DNA of 27,331 bases, taken from a virus. Of the stretch, positions 5,760-14,535 are shown piece after piece (the stretch's first letter is position 1; every line of letters begins with the position of its first letter). The position numbers were made by a program, and so were the translations under genes. The notes under the pieces were generated by a model. It ran no database searches. It worked only from the letters and a program-made list of their open reading frames with translations, and had not been told where the DNA came from. The DNA lies in IMG/VR virus record IMGVR_UViG_3300045049_000316, positions 1-27,331 of that record; one strand, 5' to 3'.

Positions 5760-6842
5760 TCATGCCGTCGCAACAAACCCTCGCGCATGACCTGCTACGG
5801 ATTCGGAGGGAATCCCATATTCGTCGAACCTGACGACCTCTTCGCCAAGCCAGTAATTCAGCTCGGAAAAACGAGCCTGTAGAGGCTTGATTTCGTTCCG
5901 TCCGAAAACCCGCGCTGCTGTATCGGGGGTACCGAACCCGCCTGAGTTGCTCGGCACAATGCCAAGCAACTGCGGCGGCACTCGGTGCGCCGCGAGCAGG
6001 TCGTCACGCGTCACGTTCTTGATGTTGAAGAACTCGTCCTTTGCGGCGACCTCCGATACCGGAATGAGTTGGATACCGTCCTTCTTGCCGTTCGGCGCAT
6101 ACATAAACACGTTGCGGAAGTTGCCTGGCCCCTTCGCGTTCTTCAGTGCCTCGCGCATGTTGTCGACGTCCTCCTGCCTCTGCGCGGCGTCGGTCATGTA
6201 CAGAATGAAGCCCGCGTGGCTACCGTTCTCGTAGTATTTCCTGCGGAACAATGTCGACGACTCGTTCAGCCAAGCCGAGTGCAGGGAACTCAGATACTCG
6301 GGCAGCCCGTACACTTCCTGGTTGATGTCCGGCCGCATGAGTTGGAATACGCTGTCCGGCTCGAACTCGTGTCGGTCCCGCCACCCGTTCACATAGACGA
6401 AGCCGCTGAAGTCTGCCTTGCGACGCGTGTATTTCGCCAACGCAGGTTCGAGCCACAACGTTCCGCCCAGCCGATTCCGACGACGCTCGAGGTACCCATT
6501 GCCAAACGTCAAGAAGTCGAGCACCCATCGCTCGAACGCGTGCCGCGACAGCCACTTGTGCGGGCGGAATGTTGATGCCAGCACGTTGGCCTTGAAGTAC
6601 AGCGCCGAGCTATGGTGCGTGCTCGCACGAAACGACTTGGCAAGGCCCGCGAAGCTCACCGGCGGTTCGAACCATTCGCCGTTCGACCAACACTCCACGT
6701 AATCGAGAATCTCGGCGCGGTTCATCACCGGCGTCGGATCGTCGAATGTGAACGCCTCAGCTCGTGTGACCGGAGTGCCGGCCGTGCGCCCGCTGGCGGC
6801 GGACGCGACCGTGTACCGCGCACTCGTGCGGCGCTTGCTCAT
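5760..6842 (-). CDS. Q: Portal protein, P2 gpQ family
   Basis: The product is 360 aa (P2 Q is 344) and begins MSKRRTSARYTVASA. Typical portal wording of the PBSX/P2 family includes AFERWVLDFLTFGNGYLERR, RKYYENGSHAGFILYMTD, FRNVFMYAPNGKKDGIQLIP and VPPQLLGIVPSNSGGFG. Twelve portal subunits form the DNA entry vertex of the capsid and dock the terminase. The start at 6842 overlaps the stop of P by ATGA, which decides it over an upstream in-frame start at 6923. Transcription is leftward, as in P2. It ends 8 nt from the SRAP pseudogene, which is convergent to it. Confidence 0.93.
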   Translation of the reverse strand: MSKRRTSARYTVASAASGRTAGTPVTRAEAFTFDDPTPVMNRAEILDYVECWSNGEWFEPPVSFAGLAKSFRASTHHSSALYFKANVLASTFRPHKWLSRHAFERWVLDFLTFGNGYLERRRNRLGGTLWLEPALAKYTRRKADFSGFVYVNGWRDRHEFEPDSVFQLMRPDINQEVYGLPEYLSSLHSAWLNESSTLFRRKYYENGSHAGFILYMTDAAQRQEDVDNMREALKNAKGPGNFRNVFMYAPNGKKDGIQLIPVSEVAAKDEFFNIKNVTRDDLLAAHRVPPQLLGIVPSNSGGFGTPDTAARVFGRNEIKPLQARFSELNYWLGEEVVRFDEYGIPSESVAGHARGFVATA

Positions 6843-8608
6843 GTGTAGAACTCCGTGAAAGATGAACTGTTGATGTCGGCGCCGGCAAGCGGCTCGCGAT
6901 CGATCGCATGTAAGCAAGCCCACGCCAAGTCTGCATGCCCTGTTTCTTCGTTCCGGTCGGCCGTGAACGTCGTTTGTCGGCCGCTCGCCGTCATCGTCTG
7001 CTTGATCGCCATGAAGGCTGCCGCCAGATCGGTCCAGCTCGCATCGAACTGAAGCCGCCCGTTGCGGACGACCGACTGGCCTTTCAACACGAGGCGCGTC
7101 TTCACCTCGGGCGAGTAGTTCAGCGCCACGACCGCCGGGTAGAACTTGCGCACAAGCTGATAGACGCCCTGCCCCATTCCGGTCGTGTCGATCGCGATGT
7201 AGCCAACGCTGTAACGCTGCGTGACCTGCTCGATCGCCGCGGCCTGGTCCTCGAAGTCATTGCCTCGGAACTGGTGTCGCTCGAGCACCCGAAACGGTCC
7301 GCCGTCGACGCGCGGCGGCGCCACAACAACAAGGCCCGCCGAATCGCCCGTCAACGCGGGGTCATAGCCAATCCACACCTCGCGATAGCCAAACGGCCGA
7401 AGCAGCAGCGGCGAGAAGTCGTCGGCCCACTCCTCCCACGAATCGACCATGCATCGCTGTAACTCCGCGAGCTTGAACACCGACAGCGAGTCGTCAATGA
7501 ACTGGCACATCAGCAGGTTCGCGAATTCCTCCGCGCTGTACTCGCGACGCAACTCGTCGATGTCGAACAAGTCGCATCCGCCCGTCATCGCATCAAGGAT
7601 CGTGACGATCTGGCGCCACTGCGCATCCGGGCACAACATCCCACGCACGAGCGCGTCGTGGCTCGTGTCGATTTCGATCCGATCGCCGCGAGCACGGCCG
7701 CGGTTGGCGTGCGCACCGCTCCAGAACGAGTACGCCTCGTGGGTAATACTCGACGGCGTGCTGAAGTAGGTCTTGCGCCAGCGCTTGTGCATCGCCATGC
7801 CCGACGCGACCTTGTTCAACTCCCGAAACCTGGGAACCCAGAAGTATTCGTCGAAATAGAAGTTGCCGTGGTACGACTGAGCGGTGCGCGCATTCGTCCC
7901 CAGAAAGTACAGAGAAGCACTGTTCGTAAGGATGATCGGATCGCCCGTGAGCTCGACGTCGGCCGCCTCGCGGGCGAACTGCGCGATGTACTGCTTGAAG
8001 ACGTGCGCCTGTGCCTTGCTGGCCGACAAGAAAATCTGATTTCGTCCGGTCTCGAGCGCGTCAACAAAGGCCTCACGTGCGAAGTACCACGTAGCGCCGA
8101 TCTGACGCGACTTCAAGATGTTGCGCGTGCGCCGGTCGCCATTGCGCCACCAGACCTTCTGATAGTCGAACAGCGATTCGCGAAATGCATCCACGATTCG
8201 GCCGTGCTGCGCTTCGGCGATCTCATTGCGACTCGATCGCCGCTTTCCCCCGGCATTACGCGCCGCAACGTTGGGATTCAGGTCGCTTTCTCTGCCTGTT
8301 TCCCCGTACTTGCGCACGCGCGCGAGCCGCTCAATCTGCCTGCCAAGCAGGTCGATCTCCTTGTAGTCGGCGCCATCCTTCTGGTCCTTCGCAATCAGAA
8401 CCATCAAGCGCGTTTCAGCAGCCGCCTCGATTCGCTCGATAGGCGTCGAGTCTTTCCATCGATCGCGCCGACACCACGAAGCCACAGTCGGCGTCTTCAG
8501 TTCTAGATGCCGAGCGATCGACGAGATGCGCCAACCTTGCCAGTAGAGCGCACGCGCAATCTGGCGCACGTTCGCTTCGCGTTGAGTTGGGGCTGTCGTG
8601 TCGAGCAT
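6839..8608 (-). CDS. P: Terminase large (ATPase) subunit, P2 gpP family
   Basis: From the start MLDTTAPTQREANVRQ it is 589 aa, almost exactly the size of P2 gpP (590). An N-terminal helix-turn-helix of the terminase type lies at about 20-53 (ALYWQGWRISSIARHLELKT). The ATPase has a Walker A-like KSRQIGATW at about 166-174 and Walker B YFDEYFW at 251-257; the nuclease begins around GYDPALTGDSAG at 414-425. It packages DNA and cuts at cos with gpM. The frame is open to a TTG at 8731, but that extension would add 41 residues not typical of the family. No clear Shine-Dalgarno precedes 8608. Confidence 0.92.
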   Translation of the reverse strand: MLDTTAPTQREANVRQIARALYWQGWRISSIARHLELKTPTVASWCRRDRWKDSTPIERIEAAAETRLMVLIAKDQKDGADYKEIDLLGRQIERLARVRKYGETGRESDLNPNVAARNAGGKRRSSRNEIAEAQHGRIVDAFRESLFDYQKVWWRNGDRRTRNILKSRQIGATWYFAREAFVDALETGRNQIFLSASKAQAHVFKQYIAQFAREAADVELTGDPIILTNSASLYFLGTNARTAQSYHGNFYFDEYFWVPRFRELNKVASGMAMHKRWRKTYFSTPSSITHEAYSFWSGAHANRGRARGDRIEIDTSHDALVRGMLCPDAQWRQIVTILDAMTGGCDLFDIDELRREYSAEEFANLLMCQFIDDSLSVFKLAELQRCMVDSWEEWADDFSPLLLRPFGYREVWIGYDPALTGDSAGLVVVAPPRVDGGPFRVLERHQFRGNDFEDQAAAIEQVTQRYSVGYIAIDTTGMGQGVYQLVRKFYPAVVALNYSPEVKTRLVLKGQSVVRNGRLQFDASWTDLAAAFMAIKQTMTASGRQTTFTADRNEETGHADLAWACLHAIDREPLAGADINSSSFTEFYT

Positions 8609-8754
8609 CCGGCAAGCGTAGAACTTCGCGCACGCGCGAGCACGCGCGGCGATGCGTATCCATTCCAGTAACGCACGGCGAGCGTTGAGTCTCGCCCGCC
8701 TAACGCCGAATATGGGCACACGCTCACTCAATCGCGGCGATCCGACCGCTCTCT

Positions 8755-9567
8755 ATGGCAACGAACAAGACGAAATTCTTCCGCGTCGCAGTCGAAGGCG
8801 CGACTGTCGATGGCCGCGAAATCAAGCGCGAGTGGCTCACGCAGATGGCGAGCAACTACGACCCGGAAGTGTACGGTGCACGCTTGAACGTCGAGCACGT
8901 GAAAGGCTTCGCGCCACTGTCGGCCAACAGCCCCTTCGGCGCATACGGAGACGTGATTGCGCTCGAAGCCAGGGAGATCGATGGGGGGCCATTGAAAGGG
9001 AAGCTGGCGCTCTATGCACGCATCGATCCGACCGAGGATATGGTCGCGCTGTCGAAAAAGCGCCAAAAAATCTATACGTCGATCGAGGTCAATCCCGCCT
9101 TTGCCGACACCGGGGAAGCGTACCTGGTCGGCCTTGCGGCAACCGACGATCCGGCAAGCCTCGGCACCGAAGTCCTGCAATTCGTAGCGAAGCGCTCGAA
9201 CAACCTCCTCTCCGCGCCGTGCGAGACAGCGATCGAAATCGACGGCGAGGTCGAAACGTCGAGCCTGTTTTCGGTCGTCAAAGGCATGTTTGCTCGCCAT
9301 CGCACGTCTGACGATCAGCGCCACAGTGATGTCCGCCGTGCCGTCGAAGAGATTGCCGCCTTCGCCACAAGACACGCCCTCGAAGCTGCGGAACTCCGTG
9401 TCGAGCTCGCTTCCGCACGGCAAGACGCGATCGACGCCAAAAACCGTGCGGGCGAAGCGGCGGCAGCCGTTGAAGCGCTGATCGAGAAGCTCTCGACGAC
9501 AGACAACAGCGCTTCTCGCCGGCCACTATCGACCGGCTCGGCCGGCGACCTCGTCACTGACTGCTGA
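8755..9567 (+). CDS. O: Capsid scaffolding protein and maturation protease, P2 gpO family
   Basis: The 270-aa product starts MATNKTKFFRVAVEGATVDG. The serine protease residues of gpO are preserved: Asp19 (TVDG), His48 (NVEHVKG) and the serine in YTSIEVN at about 109. The C-terminal third is an alanine- and glutamate-rich helical scaffold (for example AAELRVELASARQDAIDAKN). It directs procapsid assembly and processes gpN, gpQ and itself. It is divergent from P, with 146 bp between the two starts; a P2-type Ogr site (TGT-N12-ACA) was looked for in that gap and not found. Confidence 0.92.
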   Translation: MATNKTKFFRVAVEGATVDGREIKREWLTQMASNYDPEVYGARLNVEHVKGFAPLSANSPFGAYGDVIALEAREIDGGPLKGKLALYARIDPTEDMVALSKKRQKIYTSIEVNPAFADTGEAYLVGLAATDDPASLGTEVLQFVAKRSNNLLSAPCETAIEIDGEVETSSLFSVVKGMFARHRTSDDQRHSDVRRAVEEIAAFATRHALEAAELRVELASARQDAIDAKNRAGEAAAAVEALIEKLSTTDNSASRRPLSTGSAGDLVTDC

Positions 9568-9594
9568 CCGCACACGCTCAGCCCCGGAGCCAAG

Positions 9595-10608
9595 ATGAAG
9601 AAAGAAACTCGCCTGGCCTACAGTAAGTACGCCACGCAAATCGCCAAACTCAACGACACGGCTGACGTATCGATGAAGTTTTCCGTCGAGCCGTCCATTC
9701 AACAGAAGCTAGAAAGCAAAATTCAGGAATCGAGCGCGTTTCTCAAACGCATCAACGTTCTGCCCGTTACCGAGCTCGAAGGCGAGAAGCTTGGTTTGTC
9801 GGTATCGGGGCCGATCGCGAGCCGCACCGATACCACCAAGACGGATCGGCAACCCATCGACCCGACCGCTCTGGACAGCCTCAGGTATCGATGCGAGAAG
9901 ACCGACTACGACACCGCAATCGCGTATCGCAAGCTCGACGCATGGGCCAAGTTTCCGGATTTTCAACAGCGCATCCGTAACGTGATCGTGACGCAGTGCG
10001 CCCTCGATCGCATCATGATCGGCTGGAACGGCGTCAAGGCGGCCCCTACGACCGACAAGGCGGCTAACCCGCTCTTGCAAGACGTCAACATCGGGTGGCT
10101 GCAACAGTATCGGGACCATGCGGCGCAGCGAGTTCTGCACGAGGGTGCGAAGCAGGCGGGCAAAGTTCTCATCGGCAAAGACGGCGACTACGCCAACCTC
10201 GACGCGCTCGTGATGGACATCGTCTCGTCGATGATCGACCCGTGGTTCCAGGAAGACACGGGGCTCGTCGTCATTTGTGGTCGGGAATTGCTGCACGACA
10301 AGTACTTTCCGATCGTCAACACGACGCAGGCGCCGACCGAGCAGCTCGCCACCGACTTGGTCGTCAGTCAGAAACGCATTGGCAACTTGCCGGCCGTGCG
10401 CGTGCCATTCTTCCCGAAACGGGCACTGATGGTGACCAAGCTGGAAAACCTATCGATCTACTTCCAAGAGGGCGCCCGACGGCGGGCGCTCATCGACAAC
10501 CCGAAGCGCGACCAAATCGAGAACTACGAGTCGTCGAACGACACGTATGTGGTCGAGGATTTCGGGTGCGGCTGCGTAGCGGAAAACATCGAGCTGGTGA
10601 CGGCATGA
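9595..10608 (+). CDS. N: Major capsid protein, P2 gpN family
   Basis: The product is 337 aa (P2 N is 357). The start MKKETRLAYSKYATQIAKLN follows a GGAG at 9585-9588. Family wording includes FLKRINVLPVTELEGEKLGL, YDTAIAYRKLDAWAKFPDFQ and DRIMIGWNGVKAA, and the C-terminus has KRDQIENYESSNDTYVVEDF. The mature form, after N-terminal cleavage by gpO, builds the icosahedral shell. The stop overlaps the start of M in an ATGA. Confidence 0.95.
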   Translation: MKKETRLAYSKYATQIAKLNDTADVSMKFSVEPSIQQKLESKIQESSAFLKRINVLPVTELEGEKLGLSVSGPIASRTDTTKTDRQPIDPTALDSLRYRCEKTDYDTAIAYRKLDAWAKFPDFQQRIRNVIVTQCALDRIMIGWNGVKAAPTTDKAANPLLQDVNIGWLQQYRDHAAQRVLHEGAKQAGKVLIGKDGDYANLDALVMDIVSSMIDPWFQEDTGLVVICGRELLHDKYFPIVNTTQAPTEQLATDLVVSQKRIGNLPAVRVPFFPKRALMVTKLENLSIYFQEGARRRALIDNPKRDQIENYESSNDTYVVEDFGCGCVAENIELVTA

Positions 10609-11288
10609 CGATCACCACCCCGGCACGCGCGCACTTCATCCGGTTGACCGCAGCACGCGCAGCAGCCGACTCCGATCGGACGATGGCCGGCGCCACCCCG
10701 TATGAGTTGATGCTGGCGAAGCTAAACGCGGATCGTCGCGCTCTGAAGGGCGTGCAATCCGTCGCGCGGAAAGTCGAACTGAAGCGGAAGCTGTTGCCCG
10801 AGTACGCCGACTATGTTGCCGGCGTGCTGAGCGGCGGCCGCGGTGCGCAAGACGACGTGCTCGTCATGGTCATGATCTGGCGCATTGACGCCCAAGACTT
10901 TGACGGCGCGCTCGAGATCGCCTCTTACGCGCTCGCTCACCGGCTCTCGCTCCCTGATCAGTTCGAACGGTCACTCGCATCCGCTGTCGCGGAGCAGTTC
11001 GCGGACGCCGCACTTTCCGCGTTCATGGACGGCGCGTCGTTTGGCGCCGCGCACCTCGAACTAACGGAACAGCTAACGCGCGACGCCGACATGCACGACC
11101 AGGTCCGAGCGAAGCTTTACAAGGCACTCGGCTACGCGTTGCAGGATGTGGATGCGCAATGCGCCCTCGATTACTTACGCCGCGCGCTTTCGTTGAACGA
11201 TCGCGTCGGCGTCAAAAAAGACATCGACCGGCTCTCAAAGCTGATCGAGGCCTCGAACCGTCCTGGCAACGGTGACAACGGCGTGTAA
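10605..11288 (+). CDS. M: Terminase small subunit / endonuclease, P2 gpM family
   Basis: This 227-aa protein starts at the ATGA overlap with N (10605); the frame is open further upstream inside N, but that is a shadow. Recognisable are AGATPYELMLAKLNADRRALK, VARKVELKRKLLPEYADYVAG and ALEIASYALAHRLSLPDQFE; the C-terminal part DAQCALDYLRRALSLNDRVGV ends in a helix rich in Lys and Asp. It recognises cos with gpP and starts DNA packaging. The length is close to P2 M (247 aa). Confidence 0.92.
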   Translation: MTITTPARAHFIRLTAARAAADSDRTMAGATPYELMLAKLNADRRALKGVQSVARKVELKRKLLPEYADYVAGVLSGGRGAQDDVLVMVMIWRIDAQDFDGALEIASYALAHRLSLPDQFERSLASAVAEQFADAALSAFMDGASFGAAHLELTEQLTRDADMHDQVRAKLYKALGYALQDVDAQCALDYLRRALSLNDRVGVKKDIDRLSKLIEASNRPGNGDNGV

Positions 11289-11387
11289 AGAGCCCAACCC
11301 GGCATGGCGGCACCGGCGTTCGCTCCAACCGTGAAGGTAACGGAATGCGAACGTCGGTCCACCGCCTCGCCCAAGCAAGCCCACACC

Positions 11388-11870
11388 ATGAATAGCTTCA
11401 TTGCAATCGCTGGACCGACTGCACCCGCGCCAATCGACGCTTCCAGGACCATCAAAAACGACGGATGGTTTTGTGAAATCGATCTTCACGAATTGCGCGA
11501 AGCGATGCGCCTAGACGGCACCGTGTCGCACGAGCGATTGCGTCTTGCCATCGTCGATGCGATTGCGAGCGTGAACGATGAGCTACAGGAATGGCAAGGG
11601 GTCCAACGGGCAGCCGGATACATCGACCTTGCAAGCGTTACGGCCGCCCTGATCGACGGCGTCAGCAGCCATGTCCTGCGCTATCGCCGTGCCGTCTACA
11701 ACCTAGTGCGCGCCGATTTGACCGAGCAATACCGGTCATATGACGCCACCAAATCCGGTAGTCAGCATGCCGAGGAGCTCGACGCGACGATCTCCGAATC
11801 CCGCCGCAACGTCCGTTGGGCATTGAATGATATTCGCGGCATCGCGCGTTCGACCGTCGAGTTGATCTGA
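11388..11870 (+). CDS. L: Head completion/stabilisation protein, P2 gpL family
   Basis: The 160-aa product (P2 L is 169) shows the family pattern: DGWFCEIDLHELREAMRLDG, VSHERLRLAIVDAIASVNDE, AAGYIDLASVTAALIDGVSS and NVRWALNDIRGIARSTVELI at the C-terminus. It stabilises filled heads. The frame also has an ATG at 11304, but the extra 28 residues are not family-like, so MNSFIAIAG at 11388 is preferred; neither start has a strong ribosome site, and 11304 cannot be excluded. Confidence 0.88.
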   Translation: MNSFIAIAGPTAPAPIDASRTIKNDGWFCEIDLHELREAMRLDGTVSHERLRLAIVDAIASVNDELQEWQGVQRAAGYIDLASVTAALIDGVSSHVLRYRRAVYNLVRADLTEQYRSYDATKSGSQHAEELDATISESRRNVRWALNDIRGIARSTVELI

Positions 11871-11872
11871 CG

Positions 11873-12079
11873 ATGAACGTGCGAGCACTACAGGGCGATA
11901 CCGTGGATTCGATGTGCTGGCGCCACTATGGTCGTACCGAGAAGGCCGTCGAAGCGGTGCTCGAAGCGAACCCTGGCCTCGCTGACCTTGGCGCCGTGCT
12001 GCCAGTCGGCACGGTCGTCTTCATGCCGGCGCTCGGAAATGCGTCGAATACGAAGCCCCTATTGCAGCTCTTCGACTGA
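11873..12079 (+). CDS. X: Tail protein X, P2 gpX family (LysM-like)
   Basis: The 68-aa protein starts MNVRALQGDTVDSMCWRHYG and contains VLEANPGLADLGAVLPVGTV, the short LysM-like fold of gpX (P2 X is 67 aa). It is an essential tail protein. It starts 2 nt after the L stop. Confidence 0.93.
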   Translation: MNVRALQGDTVDSMCWRHYGRTEKAVEAVLEANPGLADLGAVLPVGTVVFMPALGNASNTKPLLQLFD

Positions 12080-12094
12080 ACTTGGAGGCCTCGC

Positions 12095-12439
12095 ATGACC
12101 GAAACGAACGCCCCTGCTACCGCCGCGCTGCCGGCCGCGGTCGCTATCGTGAGCCTGGCCCCTGGCATGGACGGGGATGCCTTGATCGGCGCGTTCTCGG
12201 GCGCGGCGCTTGTCGTCGTCATATCGAAGGACATCGGTGTCTTTCGGCGTGCCGTCTACATGGTGATTTCGCTTGTGATGGGGTACCTCGCGGCGCCGGA
12301 GATCGTTCTTGCAACGCCGATCCGCTCGACCGGAGTGGCCGCATTCTTCGCTGCTGCGCTCGTCATCGTCGTAACGCTTCAGCTCATCGAACGGATCAAA
12401 ACCCTTGATCTGCTCTTGCTGTTCCGCCGGGGAAAGTGA
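12095..12439 (+). CDS. Phage membrane protein, probable holin or antiholin
   Basis: The 114-aa product has three hydrophobic segments (about residues 35-52, 56-75 and 82-101) and ends in the basic tail LFRRGK. The ribosome site TTGGAGG at 12082-12088 is strong. It lies between tail gene X and a second small membrane protein directly before the endolysin, the position of the holin gene Y in P2. With two adjacent membrane proteins, one is probably the pore-former and the other a helper or inhibitor; the sequence does not say which. Confidence 0.75.
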   Translation: MTETNAPATAALPAAVAIVSLAPGMDGDALIGAFSGAALVVVISKDIGVFRRAVYMVISLVMGYLAAPEIVLATPIRSTGVAAFFAAALVIVVTLQLIERIKTLDLLLLFRRGK

Positions 12440-12440
12440 C

Positions 12441-12707
12441 ATGTCCCTCGCGTTTGCATCGGTTTTCCTCGCGGCACACGTCGCCGCCCTGATTCGTCTG
12501 CTCGGCTATCGACGAAACGGCGCGCGGCATCGGCGGCACGTGTCGTGGCTTGCCTGGGCGCTCGTCGCAGTCATCGGCGGCTCGTTGATCGAGTCCGCTT
12601 TACACGCCGAGCGGATCGGATTTTTCCAAGCAGCACCGGCCGTCTTTCTGGCCGTATTTGTCAATCGCGTGCGCGGCAACGTCGCACGACTACTTTGGAG
12701 TCAATGA
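12441..12707 (+). CDS. Putative three-helix phage holin
   Basis: The 88-aa protein starts MSLAFASVFLAAHVAALIRL and has hydrophobic segments at about 1-21, 35-50 and 61-76 separated by the basic loop YRRNGARHRRHVSW. Size and topology fit the three-transmembrane phage holin families seen in Burkholderia P2-like phages. The start is one nt after the stop of the preceding membrane protein and the endolysin follows 3 nt after its stop, so the three are one lysis unit. Confidence 0.78.
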   Translation: MSLAFASVFLAAHVAALIRLLGYRRNGARHRRHVSWLAWALVAVIGGSLIESALHAERIGFFQAAPAVFLAVFVNRVRGNVARLLWSQ

Positions 12708-12710
12708 CCT

Positions 12711-13541
12711 ATGCAAACACTGCGCTTCGGCGATGCCGGCGACGACGTCGGCCTACTGCAACGAGAACTTGTCAAAGCAGGTTTTCCCCTCGACGTCACA
12801 AACAGATACGACGAGGCGACTAAGGCCGCCGTGATCGCGTTTCAGCAAAAGACCGGCCTCGCGGCCGATGGAATCGCCGGCCCGAAGACCTACACCGCGC
12901 TCGCTGCTATCAGTAACGCTTCGAAGCGCTTGAGCACCGCCGACCTCGAGCGGGCGGCGCAGACGCTCGATGTCCCGATCGCTTGCGTGCAGGCCGTGAA
13001 CGAGGTCGAGTCTCGTGGCACAGGCTTTCTCCTAGATGGACGCCCCGTCATTCTGTTCGAGCGGCATGTGTTCTGGAAGCGCCTCGTCGCTCACGGCATC
13101 GATCCGGCCGCAATTGCGGCAATCGATCCGGACATTCTGTCGAAGACCCCGGGCGGCTACAAAGGCTACGCCGCCGAGTACCCGCGCCTGCTCGCGGCCG
13201 AGCGGATCCACTCTCGAGCAGCGCGAGAGTCGGCCAGTTGGGGCTCGTTTCAGGTGATGGGCTACCACTGGGAACGCCTAGGTTACGCGAGCATCGATGA
13301 CTTTGTGGAGCGCATGGGGAAGAGCGAGGCCGAGCATCTGGACGCGTTCGTCAGGTATGTTGCTGCCGACCCGGTGCTCGTCGCCGCGCTGAAGGCGCGA
13401 GACTGGGCAGAGTTCGCCAAGGGCTACAACGGGAAAAACTACGCCAAAAACCAGTATGACGTGAAGCTGCAGCGCGCCTATGAGCGATTTGCTTCGGGCA
13501 GCGGCACAGTGGCAGAACCCGTCAGCAACTTGGCCGCTTGA
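12711..13541 (+). CDS. Endolysin: peptidoglycan-binding domain plus N-acetylmuramidase
   Basis: The 276-aa enzyme has an N-terminal peptidoglycan_binding_1 domain (about 3-65: LRFGDAGDDVGLLQRELVKA, KTGLAADGIAGPKTYTAL) and a C-terminal N-acetylmuramidase domain of the DUF3380 type (about 75-265). A candidate catalytic glutamate lies in AVNEVESRG (98 or 100); FERHVFW follows at 116, and ASWGSFQVMGYHWERLGY is characteristic. It cuts the glycan backbone at lysis. No signal peptide is seen, so it needs the holin. It replaces the unrelated P2 endolysin K. Confidence 0.92.
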   Translation: MQTLRFGDAGDDVGLLQRELVKAGFPLDVTNRYDEATKAAVIAFQQKTGLAADGIAGPKTYTALAAISNASKRLSTADLERAAQTLDVPIACVQAVNEVESRGTGFLLDGRPVILFERHVFWKRLVAHGIDPAAIAAIDPDILSKTPGGYKGYAAEYPRLLAAERIHSRAARESASWGSFQVMGYHWERLGYASIDDFVERMGKSEAEHLDAFVRYVAADPVLVAALKARDWAEFAKGYNGKNYAKNQYDVKLQRAYERFASGSGTVAEPVSNLAA

Positions 13542-13978
13542 GCAGGCTCGCCTCTAGCCTGATCGCCGCAGTTGTCGTCCTGGCTGCGGCGATCTCTGGC
13601 GCCTCCTACGTGCGCTCGCTGCGAGCAGACTTTGCCTTAGCGCAGCAGCAACGCGACGACGCGCAGCGCTCGCTAGTCGATCGCGACAATGCGATCCGTC
13701 AATTGCGGAAGGACGCCGCCGACAAAGAACAGCAACAGGCTCAGTTGAACCGCACGCACACGGCGATCGCGAGAAGGCTGCATTCCGTTCAGACAACGAA
13801 CCGGAGATTGATCAATGAGAACGCTGCGCTCCTTGCTTGGGCTGGCTCCCCTCTGCCTGACGACGTTGTGCGAATGCAAACAAGCCCCGCCCTTACCGGG
13901 GCCGACGATTATCTCAAGTACGTGTCAACCGGTGAACGCGTGCACGCTGCCAGCGATGTCTCCGTCGACCAACGGTGA
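13538..13978 (+). CDS. lysB: Rz-like inner-membrane spanin, LysB
   Basis: The 146-aa product has one N-terminal hydrophobic helix (LIAAVVVLAAAISGASYV) followed by a long periplasmic coiled coil (FALAQQQRDDAQRSLVDRDN ... ADKEQQQAQLNRTH), the layout of an i-spanin. The probable start is TTG 13538, which overlaps the endolysin stop. With the outer-membrane partner nested in its 3' end it fuses the two membranes at the last step of lysis. Confidence 0.85.
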   Translation: MSRLASSLIAAVVVLAAAISGASYVRSLRADFALAQQQRDDAQRSLVDRDNAIRQLRKDAADKEQQQAQLNRTHTAIARRLHSVQTTNRRLINENAALLAWAGSPLPDDVVRMQTSPALTGADDYLKYVSTGERVHAASDVSVDQR

Positions 13979-14102
13979 CCTGCACGCTGCACTGACCACA
14001 GCAAAGGCGGCATGGGCAGAGTGCGCGGCCAAGGTCGATATGATTGCTTTCTGCCAAGCGCAGGTGCGTCAGCGCGAAGCCGCGGCGCTGCTCAATGAAT
14101 AA
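13815..14102 (+). CDS. lysC: Rz1-like outer-membrane spanin, LysC (overlapping gene)
   Basis: This 95-aa gene starts inside lysB in another frame and runs 124 nt past its stop, the usual Rz/Rz1 arrangement. The product starts MRTLRSLLGLAPLCLTTLCE and is followed by a proline-rich CKQAPPLPGP stretch, as in Rz1 lipoproteins. The lipobox is not canonical: the possible lipidated residues are Cys19 (LTTLC) and Cys21, and neither has the usual small residue just before it. Its longer cysteine-containing C-terminus is unusual beside the shortest Rz1 proteins. Confidence 0.8.
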   Translation: MRTLRSLLGLAPLCLTTLCECKQAPPLPGPTIISSTCQPVNACTLPAMSPSTNGDLHAALTTAKAAWAECAAKVDMIAFCQAQVRQREAAALLNE

Positions 14103-14535
14103 GCCCGCCAGCCTGCGCAGAGCGCTTGCGGCTGCGATTCCTTCGCTAGAGGCGGAACCCGATAAGCTGGCCGTGTTCCTCGACGCTGGATCGATTGTCG
14201 CGACGGGTACTCGCTCGCTGTCGTTCGAGTACCGGTACACGGCGCATGCCCTCGTCATGGATTTTGCTGGGGACGCCGATACGGTGTTCGTCGCGCTCGT
14301 CGAATGGGCGCGGACGAATCAGCCCGACCTTGTGACCAACATCGACGAACGCGAACGCGGAATAACATTTGAGGTGGACATACTCAATCACGCGACCGCC
14401 GACCTGTCGATCAAGATGGCGTTGACGGAAAGTGTTGTGGTGAGCAGCGGGCCCGATGGTAGTCGCGTTATCGAACACGTTGACGACAGCAACGTTGGAA
14501 CAGCCGATGCTTTGGCCTGGGTTGCTCAGCCGTGA
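14095..14535 (+). CDS. R: Tail completion protein, P2 gpR family
   Basis: The 146-aa protein starts MNKPASLRRALAAAIPSLEA; P2 R is 155 aa. FEYRYTAHALVMDFAGDADT and VALVEWARTNQPDL are family-typical. The ATG at 14095 overlaps the lysC stop. It acts at the head-proximal end of the tail with gpS. Confidence 0.9.
   Translation: MNKPASLRRALAAAIPSLEAEPDKLAVFLDAGSIVATGTRSLSFEYRYTAHALVMDFAGDADTVFVALVEWARTNQPDLVTNIDERERGITFEVDILNHATADLSIKMALTESVVVSSGPDGSRVIEHVDDSNVGTADALAWVAQP

Noticed and set aside
5985-8506. Long plus-strand frames opposite Q and P
   Set aside because: They are antisense shadows of well-conserved portal and terminase genes, caused by high GC at third codon positions.
8609-8731. Longer terminase P starting at TTG 8731
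   Set aside because: Starting at 8608 gives 589 aa, close to the 590 of P2 gpP; the extension is arginine-rich and not family-like.
8609-8754. P2-type Ogr activator site (TGT-N12-ACA) between P and O
   Set aside because: No TGT occurs in the interval, so the site is either diverged or absent.
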